From: Ignavibacteriales bacterium
GTDB taxonomy: Bacteria; Bacteroidota; Ignavibacteria; Ignavibacteriales; Melioribacteraceae
NCBI GenBank assembly: GCA_020059785.1
Contig: JAGVBL010000325.1
Span: 1 to 6,514, forward strand
Direction: 5' to 3'
Length of the DNA stretch: 6,514 nt
The position numbers and the translations under genes are program-made. Within the stretch, counting starts at the first letter, position 1; the number at the start of each line of letters is the position of its first letter. Of the stretch, positions 1 through 5,833 are shown in pieces. The notes beneath the pieces were generated by a model. It ran no database searches. It saw nothing but the letters and a program-made list of their open reading frames with translations, and had not been told where the DNA came from.

Positions 1-983
1 AAGAACTTGCCGGCGGTACTTTTGTGGATGTTATTATTGATGAAGCACACGATTCCCAGAACCGTCATCCATTCAAAGGAAATATCGATCTGCAGAAACT
101 CGAAGACCTCTTCAAAAAAGTTGGCGGAAAGAAAGTCCCTTACGTAAGCATGGCAGGTCCTGTTAATATGGCTGGTGGGCAGCCATTCTCAATGGAAAAC
201 TTAAAAGCCGTAAAAAAGCTAACCGATAAATACGGCGTTAAACTCTGGTTCGATGCAACACGCGCTACCGAAAATGCTTACTATATTAAAACACGTGAAA
301 AAGGATTTGAAGATAAAACCATTGCTTACATTCTGAAAGAAATGTGTTCTTATTTTGATGGGCTCTGGGTTAGTGCAAAGAAAGACCTAATGGTTAACAT
401 CGGCGGATTTCTTGCAACACGTAACAAAAAAGTCTATGAAGAAACACGTAACATGGTTGTTATTTACGAAGGGCTTCATACATACGGAGGATTAGCCGGA
501 CGCGATATGGAAGCTATGGCACGCGGTATAGAAGAAATGGTTCAGTTTGATAATATCCGTGCACGTATCGGGCAGATCGAATATTGCGGAAATCAGCTTG
601 AGAAATATGGAATCCCTATGGTTTATCCATTTGGCGGGCATGCAATATTTCTTGATGCAAAAAGATTTTTACCTCACTTAAAACAGGATTTATTCCCTGC
701 ACAAACTCTTACAGCAGAAATTTATGTTGATAGCGGAGTTCGTGGAATGGAAAGGGGAATTGTTTCTGCCGGTCGCGATCCCGAAACAGGCAAACACCGT
801 TATCCAAAATTAGAATTGGTACGTTTAACTTTCCCGAGGAGAGTTTATACTCAAGCTCATATTGATGTTATGGTTGAATCGATTGCTCAGGTTTTTGAAG
901 ACAGAAAGAAAATAAAAGGATTGAAGATGGTTTACGAACCGAAATATTTAAGATTCTTCCAGGCACGATTTGCAAAACTGTAA
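1..983 (+). CDS. tpl: Tyrosine phenol-lyase (beta-tyrosinase), 5'-truncated by the window edge
   Basis: PLP enzyme of the tryptophanase/tyrosine phenol-lyase family, which splits tyrosine into phenol, pyruvate and ammonia in the cytoplasm. The frame is open to the left edge (first full codon at 3), so the GTG at 24 is an internal valine and not a start. The 326 visible residues match residues 131-456 of the Citrobacter freundii enzyme with no net length change (alignment from memory). Numbering visible residues: the PLP lysine is K127 in SAKKD, with D84 and R87 (FDATR) near the cofactor and R274 (VRLTFPRR) for the substrate carboxylate. R251 (in MERGIVSAGR) and F318 (in LRFFQARF) stand where tyrosine phenol-lyase has Arg381 and Phe448. 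Tryptophanase has a hydrophobic residue and His463 there. The third discriminator, Thr124, lies just outside the window. Arginine codons are mostly CGT/CGC, unlike the neighbours. Family is certain; substrate is likely but inferred. Confidence 0.9.
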   Translation, partial: ELAGGTFVDVIIDEAHDSQNRHPFKGNIDLQKLEDLFKKVGGKKVPYVSMAGPVNMAGGQPFSMENLKAVKKLTDKYGVKLWFDATRATENAYYIKTREKGFEDKTIAYILKEMCSYFDGLWVSAKKDLMVNIGGFLATRNKKVYEETRNMVVIYEGLHTYGGLAGRDMEAMARGIEEMVQFDNIRARIGQIEYCGNQLEKYGIPMVYPFGGHAIFLDAKRFLPHLKQDLFPAQTLTAEIYVDSGVRGMERGIVSAGRDPETGKHRYPKLELVRLTFPRRVYTQAHIDVMVESIAQVFEDRKKIKGLKMVYEPKYLRFFQARFAKL

Positions 984-1001
984 TAAATAAAAATATATTT
1001 T
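969..1001 (+). promoter_or_regulatory. Possible Bacteroidota-type promoter for glnD
   Basis: TTTG at 969-972 is followed, after 21 bases, by TATATTTT at 994-1001. The Bacteroidota housekeeping pattern is TTTG, about 19-21 bases, then TAnnTTTG, so this fits with one mismatch at the last base. The -33 element lies inside the last codons of tpl. Transcription would begin at about 1006-1009, at the foot of the hairpin ahead of glnD. The region is so AT-rich that a chance match is quite possible. Confidence 0.3.
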
Positions 1002-1006
1002 ATTGT

Positions 1007-1028
1007 GGGGTTTGATTCGTCAAACCCC
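1007..1028 (+). terminator. Hairpin terminator after tpl, or leader hairpin of glnD
   Basis: GGGGTTTGA (1007-1015) and TCAAACCCC (1020-1028) form a perfect 9-bp stem closed by the tetraloop TTCG (1016-1019). The bases after it, TCTTTGT, are T-rich but broken by C and G, so this is a moderate intrinsic terminator at best. It sits 23 bases after the tpl stop and ends 20 bases before the glnD start. It therefore most likely ends the tpl transcript, with possible read-through, or acts as a leader hairpin if glnD is transcribed from just upstream. Confidence 0.7.
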
Positions 1029-1048
1029 TCTTTGTATGGAAATATTTT

Positions 1049-3607
1049 ATGACGGATCCAATTAAAATAAAAGAAAAATATTTTTTAGATAGGGATAGAG
1101 TATTCAACGATCCCGATCTGTTGAAGGATCCGTTTCAATTCTGTATTAAATATTCTGTTCTTGTTGAAGAATATATAGTTAAGATACTTAAAGGAGTAAA
1201 ACTCACCGGAGCTGTTGCATCTGTAGGTAGTTTCTGCCGGAGGGAATTATCACCCTATTCCGATATTGATATTATGTTCATCTTCGATTCCGTTGAAGGA
1301 AATGAAGAGCTGATTAAAGAATGTGTTACAAAATTGTGGGATGCCGGAATTGAAGTTTCTCATACTGTAAGAGAATATTCAGATATAGAGAAATTTCTGC
1401 ATTCAGACCTTCATGCATTCACACAGTTTATTGAAACAAGATTTATTCATGGAAGTGCAAGAATTTACAACGAATGGAATAAACGGGTATTCAAACCGCT
1501 TAACGAAGAACATAAAAAGGAATTGATTCACGAATTTTTTCTTGATGTTAATTTGCGTTATCAGAAATTCGGCGACTCGGCCAAAGTACTTGAGCCGAAT
1601 GTTAAATATACTGCCGGCGCACTAAGAGATCTTCAGGTTATTGAATGGATCTATTCGATTAAGAATAATATATTTTTATCAAGTCAGGAAGAAATTACTC
1701 AAACCGAATTATTCCTTAATCAACTTAAGATTAATAAAATTATAGTTCCGCGTGCGGTCGCGCGTCTTCAGGAAAGTTATAAATTTATTCTTAGCACCAG
1801 AAATTATCTTCATTTAATTTCGGGGCATAAAAACGACCGGCTTGAGTTTGTTTATCAGGAAAAGATTGCTGCTTTAATAGGTTATACCGGCGACGGCTGG
1901 CATAAATATATGCATAAATATTTCGAATCGTCGAATATAATAAAAAGATTTTCGCGGACGATGATGAAGAGATTCGAAGAAGAAATATCCGAACCGGTGT
2001 CGGACTTTCTTACAATCGAACTAGATGACGACTTTTCAATTAAGAAGGGTGTTATATCACTCACATCCAAAACTAAACTTAACCTGTCATCAATTTTCCG
2101 TGCATTTTATTACAGGTGCATTAACGATGCACGATTCGATGAATTTCTACGTTCAAATATTATTGAAACAGTTATTGATCATGAAGAGACTCAAAGTCTG
2201 GAGCATCAATCGTCTGTTTTCTTCAGGGAAATTCTAAATCTACCCAAAAATGTTGGTAAAACATTAGAGGTTATGAATGAACTTGGTGTGCTTGGTGCTT
2301 TTATGCCCGAGTTCAAGGAACTTATCGGATTTTTCCAGCCCGGTGTATATCATTGCTACACTGCCGATGAACATACATTGATTGCACTAAAAAATCTTGA
2401 GAACCTTTCGCTGGAAAATAATCAGCTTGGTAAAATGTTCCGTAGCCTTGAACGGAGAGACATTTTATATCTTGCAGTTTTATTTCATGACATTGCAAAA
2501 CCGATAAGTATTTCCGGTCACGAAATTATCGGTGCTGAAATAGCAAATTCCGTAATGGAACGGCTCGGCTACGATCAGAAAGAAATTCAAATTGTTCAGT
2601 TTCTTGTTAGGATGCATCTTGTAATGGAACAGGTTGCTTTCAGGCGTAATTTAAACGATCCGACTACTCTTAATAATTTTGCCATTCAATTTCCCAATTC
2701 CGAATGGCTCGATCTTTTGTACCTTCTTACTTATGCAGATCTCTCTGCAGTCTCTCAGGTTGTTTGGACTCAATGGAAGAGTGATCTTTTAAACGAGTTA
2801 TACCGTAAAACCAAAATGATGATAGACGAACGAATAAGCGGTCAGGACCTTTTATCATCAACAATACAGGAGATAATAGGCGAGTCTGAATATTCTGACG
2901 ATGAATCTTTCCGCAACCACATTGAATCAATTGACGATCTGGGATATCTTCAGCAGTTTACAACTGAGGAAATTAATAAGCACATTGAAGAGATTGAAAA
3001 GGGTTCTCCTGTTAGTGTCTTCTTTAAGGAGGAAGGTGGCTTTACTTCGGTAACTATTATTACTCGTGATTCAGAAGCCCTGTTGGCAAGGCTGTGTGGT
3101 ACTCTTGCTATAAACGATCTTAACATTCACGATGCAAAAATATATACACGTAAAGACGGTATTGTTATAGATAGTTTTAACGTAACAGATTTTAGAACCG
3201 GTTCGGCTCTAATAGAATCCCGTTATGAAAAAATTAAGGATGATTTATTTCTTACGATTGATAATCAATTGCAGATTACAAAAGAGTTCAGCAAAATAAA
3301 ATCGAAATGGTGGAGGATTGAGAACAAACTTTTCAAGCGGAAAGGAAAGATAAAAATTGCCTACGAGAAGCACGATAAATATACAATAATCGATGTCTAT
3401 TCACCCGATCGCCTCGGATTGTTATACCAGATTACAAAAAAGATGCATGAGCTTGGTCTCTCAATTTATTTCGCAAAAATAAATACTAAAGAAGATGGAA
3501 TTGTAGATTCATTTTATACTCTCGATAGAAATAGAAAGAAAATTTCTCCTAATGATTATCAATTAATTACTCTTGAATTAACAGAATCAATTAACGAAAT
3601 GTTATAG
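1049..3607 (+). CDS. glnD: Bifunctional PII uridylyltransferase / uridylyl-removing enzyme
   Basis: Nitrogen sensor that uridylylates PII proteins when glutamine is low and removes UMP when glutamine is high. All four family domains are visible in 852 residues (E. coli: 890). The nucleotidyltransferase domain (about 25-310) carries GS at 60-61 and SDID at 71-74, with metal-binding D72 and D74. The HD domain (about 430-570) carries H435, H442, H480-D481 (LFHDIAKP), H491 and D564 (TYADLSAV). ACT domains lie at about 667-740 and 777-852; in the family these bind glutamine. In the stretch LVRMHLVM, M522 stands where I recall enterobacterial GlnD having HH; H523 remains. The ATG at 1049 has only a weak upstream GGA and no better in-frame start nearby. 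murI follows after 8 bases, so the two are probably co-transcribed. No glnB/glnK or ammonium transporter is in view, so the PII partner is elsewhere. Confidence 0.95.
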   Translation: MTDPIKIKEKYFLDRDRVFNDPDLLKDPFQFCIKYSVLVEEYIVKILKGVKLTGAVASVGSFCRRELSPYSDIDIMFIFDSVEGNEELIKECVTKLWDAGIEVSHTVREYSDIEKFLHSDLHAFTQFIETRFIHGSARIYNEWNKRVFKPLNEEHKKELIHEFFLDVNLRYQKFGDSAKVLEPNVKYTAGALRDLQVIEWIYSIKNNIFLSSQEEITQTELFLNQLKINKIIVPRAVARLQESYKFILSTRNYLHLISGHKNDRLEFVYQEKIAALIGYTGDGWHKYMHKYFESSNIIKRFSRTMMKRFEEEISEPVSDFLTIELDDDFSIKKGVISLTSKTKLNLSSIFRAFYYRCINDARFDEFLRSNIIETVIDHEETQSLEHQSSVFFREILNLPKNVGKTLEVMNELGVLGAFMPEFKELIGFFQPGVYHCYTADEHTLIALKNLENLSLENNQLGKMFRSLERRDILYLAVLFHDIAKPISISGHEIIGAEIANSVMERLGYDQKEIQIVQFLVRMHLVMEQVAFRRNLNDPTTLNNFAIQFPNSEWLDLLYLLTYADLSAVSQVVWTQWKSDLLNELYRKTKMMIDERISGQDLLSSTIQEIIGESEYSDDESFRNHIESIDDLGYLQQFTTEEINKHIEEIEKGSPVSVFFKEEGGFTSVTIITRDSEALLARLCGTLAINDLNIHDAKIYTRKDGIVIDSFNVTDFRTGSALIESRYEKIKDDLFLTIDNQLQITKEFSKIKSKWWRIENKLFKRKGKIKIAYEKHDKYTIIDVYSPDRLGLLYQITKKMHELGLSIYFAKINTKEDGIVDSFYTLDRNRKKISPNDYQLITLELTESINEML

Positions 3608-3611
3608 GTGA
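3606..3611 (+). promoter_or_regulatory. Ribosome binding site of murI overlapping the glnD stop
   Basis: AGGTGA overlaps the glnD stop codon TAG (3605-3607). It lies 4 bases before a TTG at 3616 but 13 bases before the first ATG at 3625. The spacing favours the TTG start and suggests that murI translation is coupled to glnD. Confidence 0.6.
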
Positions 3612-3615
3612 CAAA

Positions 3616-4443
3616 TTGAATTTTATGGATAGAACCAATCCGATCGGATTTTTCGATTCCGGAATAGGCGGATTAACTGTTGTAAAAGCAGTTTCTCAAT
3701 TACTTCCAAATGAAAACATTGTTTACTTCGGTGACACAGCACGAGTTCCGTACGGATCAAAATCGAATGATACGGTTGTTGAATACTCGCTTCAAGCGGC
3801 GAACTTTCTTCTAAGAAAAAACATTAAACTACTTGTAGTTGCTTGTAATACTGCATCCTCGGTTGCATTAAAGGACTTGAAAAGATTTCTTACTATACCT
3901 GTTATTGGTATGATTGAACCGGGTTCTAAAATTGCTTTGAGAGAATCTAGAAATGGGAAAATCGGAATTATCGGAACTAACGCAACGATTAATAATAAAG
4001 CCTATTCGAACGAAATAAGAAAATTAAATCCTAAGATTAAGGTTTACGAAAAAGCTTGTCCATTGTTTGTGCCGATTGCCGAGGAAGGATGGGTCGACCA
4101 TAAAGCAACGGAATTGATTGCTAAAGAATATTTATCGGAATTGAAAACAAAAAAAATTGATAGTCTGGTTCTTGGATGCACGCATTATCCTATACTGAAA
4201 GATGTAATTCAAAAAGTTATGGGCAAAGGAGTTAAGCTTGTTGATTCGGGAACACCGGCAGCACGATTGGTTGAAGAATACTTAAATGGACGCGGATTAA
4301 GAAATATTTCTAATCAGATCGGTAAGAAAGAATTTTATGTGAGCGATATCCCTTCAAAGTTCCGCGATATTGCAGAGAGATTTTTAGGTAAGAAAATAAC
4401 TCATTTGCACAAAGTTGAATTGGATGAACTGGTAAACGAGTGA
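3616..4443 (+). CDS. murI: Glutamate racemase
   Basis: Cytoplasmic, cofactor-independent racemase that turns L-glutamate into D-glutamate for peptidoglycan. The Asp/Glu racemase signatures are all present in 275 residues, the usual length. They are FDSGIGGL at 13-20 (D14, S15), YFGDTARVPYG at 37-47, the first catalytic cysteine C77 in VACNTAS, and the second catalytic cysteine C188 with H190 in LGCTHYP. The start used is TTG at 3616, because AGGTGA sits at good spacing before it. An ATG at 3625 would give a protein three residues shorter and still keep the first motif, so the choice does not affect function. The gene lies 8 bases after glnD in the same direction. It ends next to a palindromic heptad repeat and faces the Nudix gene. 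Confidence 0.96.
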   Translation: MNFMDRTNPIGFFDSGIGGLTVVKAVSQLLPNENIVYFGDTARVPYGSKSNDTVVEYSLQAANFLLRKNIKLLVVACNTASSVALKDLKRFLTIPVIGMIEPGSKIALRESRNGKIGIIGTNATINNKAYSNEIRKLNPKIKVYEKACPLFVPIAEEGWVDHKATELIAKEYLSELKTKKIDSLVLGCTHYPILKDVIQKVMGKGVKLVDSGTPAARLVEEYLNGRGLRNISNQIGKKEFYVSDIPSKFRDIAERFLGKKITHLHKVELDELVNE

Positions 4444-4444
4444 A

Positions 4445-4508
4445 GAGTTCAGAGTGTAGAGAGCAGAGAGCAGAGTACTCCGAGTTCTACACTCTACGTT
4501 CTGCACTC
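4445..4508. repeat. Palindromic array of 7-bp GAGTNNA-type units between convergent genes
   Basis: Five heptads read on the plus strand: GAGTTCA, GAGTGTA, GAGAGCA, GAGAGCA, GAGTACT (4445-4479). Five more read on the minus strand, from 4508 down to 4474: GAGTGCA, GAACGTA, GAGTGTA, GAACTCG, GAGTACT. The two sets are in exact register around the 8-bp palindrome GAGTACTC (4473-4480). The whole is a 64-bp imperfect palindrome built from one degenerate unit. It begins two bases after the murI stop and covers the 3' end of the Nudix gene (4487-4508). I do not recognise it as a named repeat family. Confidence 0.75.
4451..4495. terminator. Possible bidirectional terminator hairpin inside the heptad array
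   Basis: AGAGTGTAGA (4451-4460) is the exact reverse complement of TCTACACTCT (4486-4495), giving a 10-bp stem with a 25-base loop. The same arms can also pair one heptad out of register across the full palindrome. It lies just after the murI stop and overlaps the Nudix stop, where both transcripts should end. No clear T-run follows on either side, so terminator function is an inference. Confidence 0.35.
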
Positions 4509-5029
4509 AGCGAATACATATAGATTCCCGAAATTGTTTTGCCATCTACAATCTCACCGTTTTTAATTTTATTTTCAATCTCCTCAAGTGTCAGTTCTAC
4601 AAGCTTAATATCCTCTTCGCCTTCTTCGCGTGCATGATTACCCGGTTTAAGACCTTTTGCAAGATAGATATGAAGCACTTCGGAACAAAACCCCGGGGTT
4701 GTAAAAATTTTACCGAGTTTTGAAATTTCATTTGCCGAATAACCCGTCTCTTCGGTAAGTTCGCGTAATGCACATACTTTAGGATCCTCACCTTTTTCAA
4801 GTTTACCGGCCGGTAACTCCAATACTACTTCATTGTGCGGGTAACGGTATTGAGTAATTAAAATAATCTTGCCATCATCTTTAACAGGAATTACAACTGC
4901 ACCACCGGGATGTACTGCAACCTGACGGAAACTCTTATTACCAGTTCCGTTATATTCAATTTCATCAATTCTTACATCAAAAACTTTTCCGTGAAAGACA
5001 GTATCGGATTTTGTCACTTTGAAGTTCAT
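4487..5029 (-). CDS. nudF: ADP-ribose pyrophosphatase-type Nudix hydrolase
   Basis: Likely hydrolyses ADP-ribose to AMP and ribose 5-phosphate, a house-cleaning role in the cytoplasm. In a 180-residue protein the full Nudix box spans 75-97: G75, E81, then R89-E90-L-T-E93-E94-T-G96, with the metal-binding glutamates. TPGFCSE at 111-117 follows about 15 residues later, the signature that marks ADP-ribose pyrophosphatases among Nudix enzymes. HPGGAVVIPV (40-49) and YRYPHNEVVLELPAG (61-75) also fit this group. The ATG at 5029 is chosen because GAGGG lies 4 bases upstream. A TTG at 5053 would add 8 residues, but it lies inside a promoter-like -7 box. The last seven residues (LSAERRV) and the stop are encoded by the heptad array, so the natural C-terminus may have been altered. 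The gene faces murI and diverges from pxpB. Exact substrate is inferred; other nucleoside diphosphate derivatives are possible. Confidence 0.93.
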   Translation of the reverse strand: MNFKVTKSDTVFHGKVFDVRIDEIEYNGTGNKSFRQVAVHPGGAVVIPVKDDGKIILITQYRYPHNEVVLELPAGKLEKGEDPKVCALRELTEETGYSANEISKLGKIFTTPGFCSEVLHIYLAKGLKPGNHAREEGEEDIKLVELTLEEIENKIKNGEIVDGKTISGIYMYSLSAERRV

Positions 5030-5033
5030 TAAT

Positions 5034-5038
5034 CCCTC
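5034..5038 (-). promoter_or_regulatory. Ribosome binding site deciding the Nudix start
   Basis: The minus strand reads GAGGG, four bases, then ATG at 5029. It is one of the clearer Shine-Dalgarno sequences in the window and supports the ATG over the upstream TTG at 5053. Confidence 0.65.
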
Positions 5039-5050
5039 AAAAAATTTCTG

Positions 5051-5058
5051 CAAAGATA
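5051..5058 (-). promoter_or_regulatory. Bacteroidota-type -7 element ahead of the Nudix gene
   Basis: The minus strand reads TATCTTTG, a perfect match to the TAnnTTTG -7 consensus. It lies 21 bases before the ATG at 5029, so transcription would begin at about 5043-5046 with a short leader that still includes the ribosome binding site. No TTTG is found at the expected -33 position, so half of the promoter is unsupported. Confidence 0.5.
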
Positions 5059-5088
5059 TGAAATTCTGATGTAGTTATTCTTAACCTT

Positions 5089-5115
5089 TTGTAGATTGCA
5101 GTTGTCATTTGTCAA
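5089..5115 (+). repeat. Short ladder of TTG-type heptads upstream of pxpB
   Basis: TTGTAGA (5089), TTGCAG (5096), TTGTCAT (5102) and TTGTCAA (5109) follow one another at steps of 7, 6 and 7 bases. The last two differ only in the final base. The ladder lies in the divergent spacer and has the same 7-base period as the array at 4445-4508, though a different unit. With so few copies, chance is possible. Confidence 0.35.
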
Positions 5116-5128
5116 AACAGACTTACAT

Positions 5129-5833
5129 ATGAATGTTAACCCTGTTTTAGAATTTGCCAGCGATCGGTCTATTCTGATAAAAATCGGAAATGACATTTCA
5201 GTTGAAACTCACTCAAAGGTTGTTTGTACATTTAACATGATTTCCAATTCTGGAATAGACGGAATACAATCAATTCATCCGGCTTACAATTCTATTCTGG
5301 TTTCCTTCAATCCGATATTAAAATCACCGGATGCAATTTTAAGTGAACTTAATAGTTTGCTTTCATCACCCATTGACTATACTCATATCCAATACCGGAC
5401 TATTGAAATTCCGGTCTGCTACCACGATGAATATGCACCTGATCTTGCCGATGTTGCCCGGTATAACAATTTAACCGCGGATGAAGTTATTTATCACCAT
5501 ACAAAACAGAATTACATTGTTTACTTCTTAGGGTTCTCACCCGGATTCCCTTATTTAGGCGGAATGCCGAAAGAAATTGCAACACCCCGCTTGCAGACTC
5601 CTCGTTTGAAAGTATCTGAAGGAAGTGTTGCTATCGGTGGTGATCAAACCGGGATTTATCCTGTAGCATCACCCGGTGGATGGAGAATTATAGGACGAAC
5701 ACCATTAAAATTATTTTTACCTGAAAAAAATCCTCCAACATTATTACGAATGGGCGATAGAATAAAATTTGTACAAATAACAAAAGAACAATTCAAAAAA
5801 ATAAGAAGTGATGCCAGCAATAAAAGTAATTAA
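5129..5833 (+). CDS. pxpB: 5-oxoprolinase subunit B (KipI / allophanate hydrolase subunit 1 family)
   Basis: With PxpA and PxpC it forms the ATP-dependent 5-oxoprolinase, which opens 5-oxoproline (pyroglutamate) to glutamate. From the ATG at 5129 the protein has 234 residues. Family motifs are IPVCYHDEYAPDL at 94-106, YFLGFSPGFPYLGG at 132-145, PRLQTPR at 153-159, GSVAIGGDQTGIYP at 165-178 and SPGGWRIIGRTP at 181-192. These identify the KipI-type carboxyltransferase-like domain clearly. A TTG at 5096 would add 11 residues, but those codons lie in a repeat-like ladder and do not resemble the family, so the ATG is preferred. Neither start has a good Shine-Dalgarno sequence. The 3' end overlaps pxpC by 23 bases, which implies one transcript and coupled translation. 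KipI in Bacillus also inhibits the sporulation kinase KinA; nothing here suggests that role. No pxpA is visible and it may lie beyond the right edge. Confidence 0.93.
   Translation: MNVNPVLEFASDRSILIKIGNDISVETHSKVVCTFNMISNSGIDGIQSIHPAYNSILVSFNPILKSPDAILSELNSLLSSPIDYTHIQYRTIEIPVCYHDEYAPDLADVARYNNLTADEVIYHHTKQNYIVYFLGFSPGFPYLGGMPKEIATPRLQTPRLKVSEGSVAIGGDQTGIYPVASPGGWRIIGRTPLKLFLPEKNPPTLLRMGDRIKFVQITKEQFKKIRSDASNKSN

Noticed and set aside
24..26. GTG at 24 as the start of the lyase gene
   Set aside because: The frame stays open to the left edge and the residues before it (GGTF) continue the family alignment, so the gene begins outside the window.
1882..2930. Short open frames of 60-70 codons inside glnD on both strands (1882-2070, 2025-2237, 2727-2930)
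   Set aside because: They lie wholly inside a well-conserved glnD frame, have no recognisable domain and no convincing ribosome site. They are shadows of glnD.
4445..4508. CRISPR-like array
   Set aside because: Units are 7 bp, contiguous, degenerate and on both strands, with no spacers, so this is not a CRISPR.
4597..4800. Minus-strand frame of 67 codons inside the Nudix gene
   Set aside because: It is an alternative frame across the conserved Nudix box with no family resemblance, so it is treated as a shadow.
5102..5129. TTGTCA (5102) and TACATA (5124) as a sigma70-type promoter for pxpB
   Set aside because: The -10 would overlap the preferred start codon, the match is weak, and TTGTCA is part of the heptad ladder.
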